From the NCBI RefSeq assembly GCF_017562075.2, contig NC_054082.1, positions 60,370,906 to 60,434,905 of the forward strand: a DNA stretch of 64,000 nt, written 5' to 3'. This document shows, one piece after another, positions 23,400 through 34,644 of this stretch. The DNA comes from Anopheles merus (taxonomy: Eukaryota; Arthropoda; Insecta; Diptera; Culicidae). The number at the start of each line of letters is the position of its first letter. Position 1 is the stretch's first letter. The notes under the pieces are model-generated. The model saw nothing but the letters and a program-made list of their open reading frames with translations, had not been told where the DNA came from and did no database searches. The translations under genes were made by a program, and so were the position numbers.

Positions 23400-25670
23400 G
23401 CATCGCAATTCACTGCGGCCACGGCAAAAGCCGGAAACGTTCCTTGAAGCACTGAGTTGAGATGTCGAAGTCGAAGCAATCCGAGACAGTGTTGAAGACA
23501 GCCGACATGCGGAACATAGGGGCAGACCGACTGCACTGGCACTGACTGACTGGCACTGGAACGGGGTTGAGCGAGCCGTAGAGTTTATCTAGACCTAAGT
23601 GTTCGGGACGGTGCATAGATATCGACTCGATGCAACAAAGGCGATGAGTTGATAGAGCCATTTAGCAATCCAGCGATGAAAGAGCACTGTGCATTGTGTC
23701 TTCTAATCGAAAGAGGTTCAAGGCCTAGAGGACGGCACCGAGCAGCATACGGAGGAAGATTATTGCGATCCTGCCAGGGAAGTAGGCGTAGGGAATATTT
23801 CGTGAGCTTACGTTGAATCGCCTCAAGTCGAGCAATTGAAGAAGCGGTAGTTGGGCTCCAGACTACGCACGAATATTCCAGAACCGAACGATACAGTTGT
23901 AGACAGCTTTGATGCACATGGGGTTGCGGAATTCATTAGTTCTCCGGATAACCACGCCAAGTAATTGATTTCCTCTGGCTACAACGTCATCGATATGCTG
24001 TTTAAAGTTCAAACTAGAGTCAAGCAGAAAGACCTGGGCGTTCTGGGCATGATTTTGTCGATTAACTGCAGTGCCGTCCATGAAGTAGGTACCAGTGACT
24101 GGGCTCCTGCATCGACTAAAAGACACACAGTAGCATTTCTCGATGCAGATAGTCAGTCCATTACGCTTGCACCACGAACAGAAAATTTCGATGCAGTCTT
24201 GCAGGAATGTACAATCACCTGTGTTGTGAATAGGCGCAAAAATTTTTGCGTCGTCGGCAAACAGACTGATACTGTCGGGAGGTAAAGCGAGGGTAACATC
24301 ATTGATGAACAATATGAAGAGAAGCGGGCCAATATTGCTTTACTGTGGCACACCCGAGCTGCTGACTATTTCTTTGGACATGTGCTTATCAATTTTCACG
24401 ATGTATGTGCGATTAATTAGGTAAGACTTAAGCCACTGTACGAGCGAGCTGGGAAATCCTAGCTTATCGAGTTTAGCAAGAAGAATTGCGTGTGGAAGAG
24501 AGTCGAATGCTGCTTTCAGATCTGTATAAATTGCATCAACTTGAGCTCCGGCATCAATTTGACTAGTGCAATAGGTTACAAATTCAACCAGGTTCGTGGT
24601 AGTCGACTTTTTTGGCACGAATCCATGTTGATACGGGCTTAGGTAGCTGCGGCATGCATGTAGCAGATGTTTGTATATCACTAGTTCGAACACCTTGGCA
24701 ATGGCACACAAAGATGTAATATCCCAGTAGTTGATGGCATCTGTCCTGTCGCCCTTTTTGTAAATAGGAACCATCCAAGATTTCCTCCATGTTTTGGAAA
24801 AGTAGCCATTGGCTATATAAGCCGGTCTCATGGTACAGTCGTCAACTCGTACGACTTAACAACATGCCCGTCATGGGTTCAAGCCCCAAATAGACCGTGC
24901 CGCCATACGTAGGACTGACTATCCTGCTATCGGGGGAAATCAATAAGTCACTGAAAGCCAACCCCAAAAGTGTGTTGGCAGGCCTTGACCGGCATCGGTT
25001 GTTGAGCCAAAGAAGAAGAAGAAGAAGAAGCCATTGGCTAGCGATGCATTGAACAATTTTGCAAGGATAGGTGCTACTGTCGTTTGGCAGCGTTTCAGCA
25101 CGGTAGAAGGAATTCCGTCGGGTCCAGGAGCGAAGGAAGGCTTTAGTTGCGCTAGGGCAGATAAAACGATCTCACTGTCGATGAAAGGAGTGCTCATGTT
25201 AATTGCGCCAGCCGGAGTGTTGACGAGAGCAGCATCAATGGTATCGGTATCATTCATGGCCGGTGAAAAGCAATCGGCGAAGCGATCCGCGAAGAGATAG
25301 CACATTTCATTAGTGTTGGCACTTGTTGCTCCTTTGTACGTAATGGATTTCGGTGTATGCGTGGATTTTGTTTTGCTGTGGTAGAAGCGCCAAAACGAGT
25401 CAGGCCACCTGCAGAGGTTACGTTGGATTTTACTCAAATATCTGCGATATCGTAACCTGTTATAGCTGCAGTATAAAGAGTGCGTGTCAAAGTAGATCGA
25501 GCGAGATCTTTGGCAGCGGCGCGTTTGGTAGTGACGATAAGCAGCTCTTTTTACACGTTTGAGTCGTTTGACTGTGCGGTCCGCCCAGGGGGGGTTAGGT
25601 TTAGGACGCTGAAATGGGACGCATACAACAAAGGCTTGCAGCATGAAGGACGAGAATGAACATACTGCTT
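23400..25670 (-). pseudogene. LINE A ORF2 remnant: RT and C-terminal domain
   Basis: Read leftwards from 25670, frame pieces are 25029-25644 (linker, LKPSFAPGPDGIPSTVL), 24340-24803 (SWMVPIYKKGD, HGFVPKKSTTTNL, DAIYTDLKAAFDSLPH motif A, SSSGVPQ motif B start), 23863-24335 (LFADDAKIFAPI motif C) and 23410-23917 (RSVLEYSCVVW, C-terminal region). Frameshifts occur near 24335 and 23900. The arrangement matches LINE B, and the protein is clearly related but more diverged. Confidence 0.85.
24816..25028 (+). mobile_element. tRNA-derived SINE
   Basis: About 213 bp flanked by AGCCATTGGCTA (24804-24815 and 25029-25040). The head has a B-box-like GGGTTCAAGCC at 24877 and an upstream A-box-like stretch (TGGTACAGTCGTC, about 24830). 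The tail is (GAA/AAG)n. Size and layout suit the roughly 200-bp Anopheles SINE class (SINE200-like), which I cannot confirm by search. It would be transcribed by RNA polymerase III. Confidence 0.85.
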
Positions 25671-25704
25671 CGTCAAGTGAACCATGGGCGAAAAGTACTT
25701 CCTA

Positions 25705-26193
25705 ACCCCTGCATAAGTAAGGTACAAACCGCGGAAGAACGTGAGAGTGCGAAGCGATTGTGGGGTAGAAAGCTACCAGTGTTTTTGGTTCGATAAAACA
25801 GTGGCCTGTGTTTTATAGCTACTACAATCGATCAACCGAGGCGTGTGGTTTTACTTCAGTCCAAAACATCCTCCGGCTTGAAGAAGCACTTACCGGACCA
25901 GCAAGAGAAATGGTGGAATCCAAGTTCACCTCTCTAGATGCAGCTCCCCAGGTCATAAAGCTGCTGAAGCAGTTGCATGGACGACCAGGACTTTTAGTTA
26001 AAGAATTGATCGAGCAGGCACGGCAAATCGAGAACCCGAAACTAGAGCGCTTCGACCAATTGATATCTTTTGGTATAGCAGTCCAAAAGTTATGCGATCA
26101 CTTGACGGCCAACGAAATGGAAGATCATTTCTCTAATCCGGAACTGCTAGAAGAACTGGTAAGAAAACTGCCGGCCAACAGAGCCTTGGAATG
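25705..26193 (+). pseudogene. gag: BEL-3 gag core
   Basis: Gag resumes after LINE A. AKRLWGRKLPVF leads, after a one-base shift near 25785, into QWPVFYSYYNRSTEACGFT, ILRLEEALTGPAREMVESK and VRKLPANRALE, the conserved BEL gag core (DUF1759-like). The open part is 25808-26193 with a TGA at its end; gag similarity goes on in another frame. Confidence 0.85.
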
Positions 26194-26309
26194 AGTGCGA
26201 TTCAAAAGGATCTTCGTTAAACCAACGCTAAAGGAATTTTGCGTTTTCATGGAAGAGCTGATTGAAGACTGTTGTGAATGAACAGTGCCTGCTAATGTAG
26301 AAGCCCTTC

Positions 26310-27737
26310 GTGCGCCACCAAGAAACATTCGAGGTCATTCCTTCCTGCACGTACATATCTAGTGCGGTTGAATCCGCAAGTAGAATACACACGGACGGCC
26401 AAAATTCTTATCATGCGCAAGCTACACCATCGCAAACGAGTGTGAAGTGTTACGTATGTGAAAATCCAATGCATCGCGTCCATCAATGTGAGATCTTCAG
26501 AGCCATGACGATTACAGATCGTCATGCTACAGTCGGTAGGTTGCAACTTTGCGCGAATTGCCTGGGCAGTCATGGAACGAGACCATGCAAATCTACGTTC
26601 GTCTGTAGAGTGGTGGGATGCGGTATTCGGCATCATACACTGCTCCATCAAGAACCATCCACTTCCACGTCAAGTACGCAGTGTTATGCTGATGGAGAGA
26701 AATCGACGACGACGCTATTTCGAATAGTTCCGGTGACTGTTTATCGTGGCCATCGCGGTATCGACACGTATGCTTTCTTGGATGAAGGATCTTCTCTGGC
26801 ACTGGTGAAAACGTCGCTAGCCCAACAGTTAGGACTTGAAGGTGTTCGTGATCCTCTAGAGCTGTGCTGGACTAGCAATTACAGCAGGAGAGAGGAATCA
26901 TCGCAACGTGTGCAGCTGGAGATATCGACCAGGGGCGGTGAGCGGCGCTACTCTATAGCGGCCACTCTAACCATAAATCAGCTAAGTTTACCGACTCAGT
27001 CAATCGACACTTCACTGATATTGAATTTGAATTACTTCCAGGAACTTCCGGCGATACAGTATCGTATTGTAGTACCTCAACTGCTGATTGGGCTGCAAGA
27101 CGCGTCGCTGATGAAGCCACTGGAAGTGCGATCGGGCGAGGAAGGTCAACCAATTGCTGTGCGAAGTCTACTAGGCTGGTCGATTTATGGTCCAAAAAGC
27201 ATCGACGGATCTACAGCAGCAACGCCCTTCCCGGTCAACCGTCACGAAAGAATATCGGGTGCAGATGAAACTGTGCAACAATCGTACAGCATGGACCGAA
27301 CTGAAGTGAAAATCGTGCAGAACATCGCAGCAGTTGCTGAAGATAGCTCAGCCGAAAGCTGCAATGTAAACGCTGATCAGACGACTCATGAAATGCTACG
27401 CCAGTATTTCACACTCGAAGGTACGGGCACTTATTCCTTCAGTGTCAATGTTCCAGAATCGGTAGAAGTAAACTGTGCCAATAATCTTCTACAGACTACA
27501 ACCGAACGGCATGTTGAGCGTTTCATTACCGGCTTATTGTGGGCAGAAGATGAGGTATGTTTCCCAGATAGCCTTCCAATGGCCAAGAAACACCTATTGG
27601 CATTGGAACGCAAGCTGGAAAATGATTTACCCCTAAAAGAAGAAGTTCATAATCCGATTAGAATGTACGTGGAGAAAGGATTTGCGCATGAAGCATCTAA
27701 TGAGGAGGTGCTTGAAGCCCCTCCTGGTCGTGCATAG
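26310..27737 (+). pseudogene. pol: BEL-3 gag zinc fingers, protease and pre-RT
   Basis: 475 codons. Zinc motifs CYVCENPMHRVHQC, CANCLGSHGTRPC and CRVVGCGIRHHTLLH (about residues 48-112) are the gag end. The protease shows DTYAFLDEGSSLALV (active site DEG instead of the usual DSG, about residue 155). The pre-RT segment has PQLLIGLQDASLM and PIAVRSLLGWSIYGP. It ends with FITGLLWAEDEVCFPDSLPMAKK and a TAG at 27735-27737 where an RT N-terminus (LPHH-type) is expected, so residues are lost here. Confidence 0.85.
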
Positions 27738-28250
27738 TACTTACCAATAAACGTCGTTGGCCACCCTCGTAAACCGGAGAAGAAAAGACTAGTGTGGGAT
27801 GCAGCTGCTAAAGTAAACGGGGTATCTCTGAATTCAAAGCTACTGAAAGACCCAGACCTATTAGTTCAGCTTCATGGAGTGTTGTGCAAATTCAGACAGA
27901 GACGTGTCGCCTTTGGAGGTGATATTGAAAAAATGTTCCACCAAATACGGATAAGAAAGCCTGACACACACTCTCAACGATTTCTTTTTCGATTCAATCC
28001 GAGCGAAAGTCCCAAAACATACATCATGGATGTCGCTACGTTTGGCGCAACTTGCTCACCGTGTTCTGCTCAGTACGTTATGCACTTGAATGTCGACCAA
28101 TACAAAGAGACGTACCCAAAAGCTGCCGCTGCAATCAAGCAGAAAACCTACATGGAAGATTACTTTGATAGCTGCGACACCGTAGAAGAAGCAAATGCAA
28201 GAGCAAAACAAGTCCACCTTATACATAGCAAAGCCGACACAAGGCGATAG
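27738..28250 (+). pseudogene. pol: BEL-3 RT
   Basis: RLVWDAAAKVNGVSLNSKLL, GGDIEKMFHQIRI (motif A), VATFGATCSPCSAQYV (motif B) and KTYMEDYFDS (motif C, where YVDDYLDS is usual; M and E replace V and the first catalytic D). The open frame is 27792-28250. The lost catalytic Asp means no RT activity even without the frameshift that follows. Confidence 0.85.
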
Positions 28251-29053
28251 AACTGGAACAAAAAGAGTAATTTCCGAGAGTTCTCACCTGGGACACGTCA
28301 ACCGACGTAATAAAATTTGCTGCAAATTGGCAAGATGCTCTGAAACCTTATGCGGTAGGAGAAAAAAAGGCCGACAAAGCGAATTGTACTGCGCATTGTG
28401 ATGAGCTTATTCGATCCTCTGGGCCTTCTAGCCCCAGCACTGATCTATGGCCGAATTCTCATGCAAGACTTATGGCGGTCCGGACTGGACTGGGATGCTG
28501 AGTTGAGCGACTCAGAACATCTTAAATGACAACGATGGGTTAACCTGCTACCGGGTATCGAAAGGCTGGAAATTCCTCGATGGTACTTCTCGAAAGCATC
28601 GGTGGTTGACTACAATAGCATTCAGCTTCATGTGTTCACCGATGCGAGTGAACTTGGGTATGGATGTGCAGCCTACCTCCGCATGGCAACGGCTAGCGAG
28701 ATTAATTGCTGTTTGGTGATGGCAAGAAGTCGTGTAGCACCATTAAAACATTTGTCTATACCGCGCATGGAGCTCGAAGCAGCATTGCTAGGGGCAAGAC
28801 TAATGCAAGCAGTGAGCGAAAATTTGGAATTACATATTCGTCACAAATTCATACATACAGACTCTGAAGTTGTCTTGTCCTGGATTCGTTCTCCCACGCG
28901 GGAGTTTAAAAAATTTGTAGCTTGCCGAGTTGGTGGAATACTGACGCTAACCGAACTGCACAACTGGAGGCATGTTCCCACGAAAGAAAATCCGGCAGAC
29001 TGCTTAACAAAATGGTGCAAAGAGACAGTCATTCAGCCAAACGGAATGTGATT
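28250..29053 (+). pseudogene. pol: BEL-3 RNase H region
   Basis: 28250-28600 carries broken connection sequence (SLFDPLGLLAPALIYGRILMQ-type). The open part 28602-29051 has HVFTDASELGYGCAAYLR (first catalytic Asp), SRVAPLKHLSIPRMELEAALLGARL, FIHTDSEVVLSWI and HVPTKENPADCLTKW, typical of BEL RNase H. A TGA at 29049-29051 precedes the MITE insertion at 29062; the reading continues past the MITE at 30734. Confidence 0.85.
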
Positions 29054-29061
29054 GCTTGGAC

Positions 29062-30725
29062 CAGCTGTGTCAAACTCATTTCATCAGAGGGCCGCTAGTA
29101 CAGATTTTCAGTGATTCACGGGCCGCAAAGGTGAGAATAAAAAATATTCCTCAATATTTATATAAAGTACTGTTTAAAATCATTATTGTTAAACAAATTG
29201 ACTTTTTGTACTCCTCGCTTCAAATTTGAAATAGTTTCCTATTTACAAATTCGCTTTGTTATTTTTAATTGTGCACTTTTTTATTTGGAAAAAAGGTTTA
29301 ATGTACTTTTTAAGTCACATGCATTTTTTATCCTTATTATTAAAATAGGACATTTTTCATTAGTCGCGTTCGAACACGGTAGTTCTGTTACAAAATATCC
29401 CCAACCACACTTTTTCACCAAGGTATCTGTTTCGCGAGCCGAATCTTTTTCAAGCCATCCAAGCTATCCATCGCTGGATGAATAACAAAAAAATGTGCCT
29501 GTAATTTGTTGACAGATCAAGAGAAAAATTGTAATAAAACGTGTTTAAACATAATTTTTGCTAATTTCCAAGTTCCAAGAACCCGTATTTTACAAATAAT
29601 TTTGTTAAATTACGATAATTTTATCTGACAAAGATTCGTGGTAGGTGATCCTATAAAGATCGGCAAATCTTTTTTTGATACTTGAAGGGAGATGATTCGC
29701 AAATTGAGGTTTGGACTGTGCGAGCTAATCTATGAATAATTTATACATCGCAGGACTTCGGCATTTCGATTATTTTAATCCTTAATCTAAATAGTCATGG
29801 CTTAAGCGTAATCATATCATTTTGGTTTTGATTTTTGGGGAGGTTGGAAAGTACATTAATTCGTCTTGTAGAATGTGGGGTACACATAATTCCAACTTGG
29901 CTACAATCATTTTTATTAACATTTATGGTGGCATGATTATGAATAAAACAGAAGTTGCTTCAATCGAACATCAAAAATGTAACATTCTAAGGTCGGAGCC
30001 GTGCAAATTCGTTCGAAAAAGAATTTCGGAGCCCAATTAATCCTTTACTCGGCACTCGGGGGCATGGAGATGGTCAAAATCGGTAGGACCGACCGGATCC
30101 ATTTCTCACTGCAGATTAGCGTGCGACAACCGATGACTCCAATGGTTCGGAATGGCATCAAACGGCTCTATAAGCTTCGGTCGGCACCGAACGGAACTGT
30201 TGGTTTGGTTTCGACGGATCAGGAGTCAGAATAGCTAAGATCAAAAATGGTTTTGAGTCGTGGATGCGATTCTGACAATCCATCACTAGTTGTTGCAAAG
30301 ATTCCAAGTGTGTGTATGAAAGTATTTTCATTTCTTTTTCGTTTGAAGAAGGTTGACGCAAATCTATTTTTCCATATTTTTCCATAGAATGTGCAATCGA
30401 GTGTGCCAAAATTATGCCAATATACAGAATTTCATCGAAACATAATGAGTTTGCATTCAATTCAATTTTTTTAAGGGTTTCGATTGTTCTGTACGATTGT
30501 GCAGCATAAGTTTATGAGATGTTATGGTTACATTTATGTTAGATTCTAAAAATATACCATCAAAATGATTGTTCTTCTCTGGAAAATTTAATACAATTAG
30601 ACAAATAGTAATAACAGTTTTTTGGTTTGCAGTGATTTTAGCAATTCTCAAAATATTCTCGGGGGCCGCATTCAGCATTGACGAGGGCCGCATGCGGCCC
30701 GCGGGCCGCCAGTTTGACATACCTG
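29062..30725. mobile_element. hAT-type non-autonomous transposon (MITE-like)
   Basis: 1664 bp, AT-rich, no coding capacity. Ends: CAGCTGTGTCAAACT on the left, and the right end reads CAGGTATGTCAAACT on the reverse strand (13 of 15 match). Flanked by a perfect 8-bp duplication GCTTGGAC (29054-29061, 30726-30733), diagnostic for hAT. Both ends carry GGCCCGCGGGCC-type G+C-rich subterminal blocks (strongest at 30660-30712), as in many hAT families. A more G+C-rich island at about 29990-30235 may be a further nested piece. Confidence 0.95.
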
Positions 30726-30733
30726 GCTTGGAC

Positions 30734-30933
30734 CATCGTTCTTGCACAAACCAGAAAAGGCTTGGCCACCACAAAGACCTATCGATAACACAACCGAAGA
30801 GCGCCGCGGACATGTAATGATGCACACAGAAATAGAGAGTTTTAGCTTAAAACTTGAACGATTTTCTAAATGGAGCGTGTTTGTGCGGACAGTAGCGATT
30901 CTGTACCGGTTTATGTCAAATTGTAGACGATAA
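30734..30933 (+). pseudogene. pol: BEL-3 fragment after RNase H
   Basis: Joins 29053 across the MITE. FLHKPEKAWPPQRP and LKLERFSKWSVFVRTVAILYRF match the stretch between RNase H and integrase in BEL pol (compare LERFSRWNRALRAMAFVTRFI in BEL-1). Stops at 30931-30933; no integrase core is seen beyond. Confidence 0.8.
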
Positions 30934-31821
30934 CAATATTTGAAATGTAAATCAGAATAAAATCAATTCATTTGAAGTAAAATAAATTCCATTATAGTTT
31001 ATTTTGACCATATGATCAGCACTTGTACATAGTGCCATTTACTTTGTGTTCTTCACTCTCGCGCTGTGTTGTGATCGTTCGAAACTCATTGCCAGAACGA
31101 ATGCAAATTTTATTTGGGAAGGATCGATGCCGGAAGATGTAACGAAAATCATTAAATGTTAATAGACAAGTGGTTAAGTAAATCGTGAAAGGTGTCAACG
31201 CAGGCGTAAATGCAGTATGTCTTATTACATGATCTACGGTTAAGTGCATGCATAAGAAGAAGAATCTTCCAAATGATGTTTGTGTTCCAACAATCGTACT
31301 GCTTTTTATGTTTGTTTAATCTTCTATTATTTTCCATCACACGTAGCTATTTCATTACCAAAGCTCCTGATAACAGATCAAAGCAGATGGATCGGGCATA
31401 CAGAGTCGCCGTTTAACTTAAAATATCTTCGTGATCGGGAAGTTTTAAATAGTAGTAGTTTTGTTCACCATTCTAATGCTCGATTTATCTTTCATTCCTC
31501 AGGCAAACGCATCAAACAGCAAGTGTTTTTCTTCCAACAGCACGCATCGGTGGAGCAAGCAGCTAATGATTTGTTCGCCCATTACGCACCATCAAGAATT
31601 GAAATATTAAAATGTGAATTGTGAATAAAAACTGCACACTTACTATCGGAATTTCCTGGAATTTTTTGGGCGGCCTACGCTCGCGGGAATGGCGTGTCCA
31701 TTGAGGAGAATGAAAGAAAGGGTGAGAGTGAGGATTAACCAAAAACGTGGCATTGAGAATGAAGGGAGGTGTACTCAGCGCTCTCGTTGGTCAAATGTTA
31801 ACAAGCATCGATTTCAAGCAG
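30934..31821. other. Unassigned sequence inside BEL-3
   Basis: About 890 bp lie where integrase and the 5' part of the 3' LTR should be. No BEL motif was seen. A 114-codon frame (31280-31624) has no domain. 31690-31820 is purine-rich. Either a diverged insertion or a replaced segment. Confidence 0.4.
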
Positions 31822-32035
31822 GGTCAGGGTTCGTGTGCCAGGTCAACGGTCGAGGATCGGGTATCGGGAGAGCGCGCGAAAAATCTTGACCAAATAAGGG
31901 CATGCGCAACAGAAGCGAATTATTAATCAAAATGTGAAGACCCAAATTGTAAAAAAGTGTGAATAATTTTGAATTAATCAAAATAAATATCTTTTCAAAT
32001 CCACGCTGTACAAAGGTCTTGTTATCGCTTCCACA
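31822..32035 (+). repeat. BEL-3 3' LTR, 5'-truncated
   Basis: Matches 22275-22483 from GGTCAGGGTTCGTG to CTTCCACA, with a 4-base insertion (AGGTCAACGG). The first 146 bp of the LTR are missing. Followed by the duplicated CTAAC. Confidence 0.9.
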
Positions 32036-32040
32036 CTAAC

Positions 32041-32618
32041 CATGATGATAAAAAAAATAAACCAACCAACTTATAAGCGTGCGCGATCAACGAATGACAC
32101 CCCGTAGAATCTTAAATAGACTGCGCACAGAAGTTTGTCGTCGCATGAGAACGTTTCTGCGTTTTGGTCACCAACTTCTTGATACTATTAGGCAACCATC
32201 GTAACGCAAGAGAGCCCAGGTTCATTTTTGAGGTTCCAAAAAAGCTAAAAATGGCTACATTACTGGGTTATCTGGACCAGAGATCGATGCAACCCGCCAA
32301 ACAGTGAAATAGTACTTGGGAAACATAAATACACATATCAGAAAGCAGAAATCGCGTCCACTGGTTTCCCAATGGCAAACAGTGACGCCAAAACTCAATG
32401 CGTTCAAATTAGGTGAGTTTCGGCAAAATTTGGACATGACACCCTAGTCCGCAAACTGGTACAACATCCGTCACATGTGTTCCATCGATTGTTTCTGGAC
32501 CAACATGATGCAAAAGCTCTACTCGAACAATTTTGTCGCGAAAACTTAGGATGCCAATAGGCAAGTCTTCGTCCATCGTGGCGGAAATTCCAAACAACTG
32601 ATGAAAGGCACATCCCAA
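32041..32618 (+). mobile_element. Unclassified repeat X, copy A, right part
   Basis: Continues copy A past BEL-3. 32140-32480 matches the reverse complement of 45810-46160. On this strand the frames hold a possible helix-turn-helix (IDATRQTVK, YLGNIN, IRKQK), better preserved in copy B. A transposon, possibly Tc1/mariner-related, is my guess. Confidence 0.65.
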
Positions 32619-32790
32619 AGTCTTAGATTATTTATTTATTTATTTATTTATTTATTACGATACAAATATCTGCCTCAGAGGGCTAAATATAGGGAAAACT
32701 TACTGACTAAAACTTAAAATTAATGATAACAAGCAAATACTTAAATCTAACTAGACAAACATATACTAGACAGCAAGCAGAAGATTAATC
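32619..32790 (-). mobile_element. LINE 3' UTR remnant
   Basis: On the minus strand this ends in (AATA)n after CCCTCTGAGGCAGATATTTG. A short 3' UTR followed by a simple tail fits a heavily truncated CR1/Jockey-type LINE. No coding part. Confidence 0.45.
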
Positions 32791-33154
32791 TGTCCTGTAC
32801 GTTTCTACAATTACAATCACTTTATTTATCGTGTGCAGGAGAACAGTTTTGTCGCGGTATACAGGAGTATTAAGGAAAGAGAGCTTATCCGATTGGATGC
32901 TCCTATGTATCTCTCTCTCTCTCGCCTTACGCTCGCGCGCCTATTCCTTCTCGCGGATCTATCCTTTCCCACGCACCTACGCACTCTCGCGAGGCTACGC
33001 ATTTCTCGCGCTCATTATGCGTGTCCTGCCCGACTCTCCCGTTATCTTCTAAGCTCTCTAACTATCTACTTGAGACCCTTAACATCGCAGACCTCAAGTG
33101 ATCAGAAAAAGTTGTCCTTTCCAATTCACTTAATTTGAACAGGCGAACACCACA
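32791..33154 (-). repeat. Gypsy-2 3' LTR
   Basis: About 364 bp. In element sense it starts TGTGGTGTTCGCC, directly after the tract GTCACTGGTGGGGGGTTC (33155-33172, reverse). The plus-strand left edge TGTCCTGTACG is inferred from length and TG...CA. Confidence 0.6.
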
Positions 33155-33172
33155 GAACCCCCCACCAGTGAC

Positions 33173-33707
33173 GGAGTCGCGATAGAAAAAGAATTGTGAG
33201 AGTGTTTGTCTCTTAGATTGACATTTCATTTAGTTTTTCGCAAAGCGAACATTCTTTTGGCTATTTGTGGGTTTGCCTGTTTTGGAGACACCCTTCATTT
33301 TGAAAGCAGGTTTGAGGCGGTCAATCGAAATAGATTCATTTTTTTAATTGATTTTAACCGTGAAAAATTTCCTGCACCGTCGAACTACCTCAAAGGGTCC
33401 TTCATACGGTGCTTGTAAACCCGTTCTCACTTTATCTACCCGTACGAAAACATGTTTACAGGTTTGAAGGTTTTTTGGTAAGTAAACCGGTGTTGTTTCA
33501 TTAAGTTTTGGTGGGCATGGATCAATGTACCTTAGCGCTTTTTTTAAAATCCTGAACAAATTCAGGTTTGTCCTCGACGGATTTTGCAGCAGAGGGTAAA
33601 AATACTTCGGAATGAAGTCGCAAACTTTCTCCATATACCATTTCTGCTGGAGCGCCTTTTAATGCGTCTTTGTATGCTACTCGAATGCCCAGCAGAATCA
33701 GTGGCAA
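33173..33707 (-). pseudogene. pol: Gypsy-2 integrase C-terminus
   Basis: Two overlapping frame pieces (33522-33707, 33344-33634). LILLGIRVAYKDALKGAPAE and MVYGESLRLHSEVFLPS lead, after a shift near 33550, to [17 protein letters not shown] and APYEGPFEVVRRCRKFFTV, the same C-terminal block as Gypsy-1. The frame is lost before 33340. Confidence 0.8.
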
Positions 33708-33869
33708 TCGAGAAATCCAATGCGTATTGTCTTCACAGGCTTTTAACGCTCCTTTTAAGTGTCAATGGAATCTTTCTACCATTCCATTGGATTGAGGGTG
33801 ATACGCAGTCGTTTTGATGTGATGTGTCCCTAACGACTTTGTTAGTTCTTCAAAAAGTTTTGACTGGAA

Positions 33870-34352
33870 CTATCTGCCTCTATCTGTTGTGATTGTAGAT
33901 GGACCACCAAATTTTGGAATGTAATACCTCACAAATGTTTCAGTTAGCGTTTTAGCCGAAATATCAGGCATCGGGTAGCATTCAGGCCAACGTGTAAAAC
34001 GGTCAACAATGGTCAGTAAGTAGCTCATTCCTTCGGATGGTGGCAATGGACCAACGATGTCCATGTGCACATGTTCAAATCTCCCTTTTGGAACGGATAA
34101 TGCTTCCAAAGGCGAGCGAGTGTGACGACCAATTTTAGCTTTTTGGCATCCAACACATGAACGAGTCCAGTTTCCCACGTCCTTGTTCATCGACGACCAG
34201 AAAAATCTTTCGGATAACAGCTTGCATGATGCGCGAATACCCGGATGGGATAGGTTGTGTAGGTTGGCGAAAGTTCTTCTTCTTAGAGATTGTGGAACAT
34301 ACAACCTATTCTGCCCGGTCGACGACTCGAATACTAGTTTGTTCGTATCCAA
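33870..34352 (-). pseudogene. pol: Gypsy-2 integrase zinc site and core
   Basis: [14 protein letters not shown]...CVGCQKAKIGRH (HHCC zinc site), [17 protein letters not shown] (first Asp) and TITTDRGR (second Asp) with a stop right after it at 33870. The Glu region lies in 33700-33870 in other frames (for example FH and LKG around 33770). Closely similar to Gypsy-1. Confidence 0.85.
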
Positions 34353-34405
34353 TATTAATTGATTTAATTTGAATTTGGAGTTTGCCTGACTATTTGAGTC
34401 TTCAA

Positions 34406-34644
34406 CTATTTGAGGTTTAGCTGTTCGTCTTTTTGTTGTTCCTTTGCAATTGCTTCATATGTGAAGTTTGTGATTTCGTTGGTTTCTCCTATTCGAGATA
34501 ACGCATCTGCCACAACGTTGCTCTCGCCAGTAATGTACTTTATATCCGTTGTGAATTGTGAAATAAAGTCTAGTTGTCGGCATTGTCTTGGGGATTTTTC
34601 TGTATTTGAATTTAGGGCATGGATCAATGGTTTATGATCTGTAT
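34406..34644 (-). pseudogene. pol: Gypsy-2 RNase H, distal part
   Basis: [21 protein letters not shown], then [15 protein letters not shown], the RNase H end conserved with Gypsy-1. The reading is interrupted on its right at about 34645 by LINE B' and resumes at 37321. Confidence 0.85.

Larger units (their letters stand above)
23303..25689 (-). mobile_element. CR1-clade LINE A, 5'-truncated, in BEL-3 gag
   Basis: Reverse-oriented non-LTR element whose 3' end is (TAA/TAAA)n at 23303-23330 on this strand. It retains the linker after the endonuclease, the RT and the C-terminal domain. Possible imperfect target duplication: AGTGACCAT near 23297 and AGTGAACCAT near 25677. A SINE sits at 24816-25028. 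BEL-3 gag is readable on both sides. Confidence 0.85.
22129..32035 (+). mobile_element. BEL-3: BEL/Pao element hosting a LINE and a hAT MITE
   Basis: 9.9-kb span bounded by LTR ends and by the 5-bp duplication CTAAC (22124-22128 and 32036-32040). Inside are a PHD-finger gag start, a CR1 LINE insertion (23303-25689), gag/protease/RT/RNase H remnants, a hAT-type MITE (29062-30725), a piece of integrase and a partial 3' LTR (31822-32035). Multiple stops and shifts make it inactive. It landed in repeat X, whose other copy (45690-47110) shows the uninterrupted site. Confidence 0.9.

Noticed and set aside
24816..25028. Functional tRNA gene
   Set aside because: B-box is present but no cloverleaf can be formed; flanking duplication and (GAA)n tail show a SINE.
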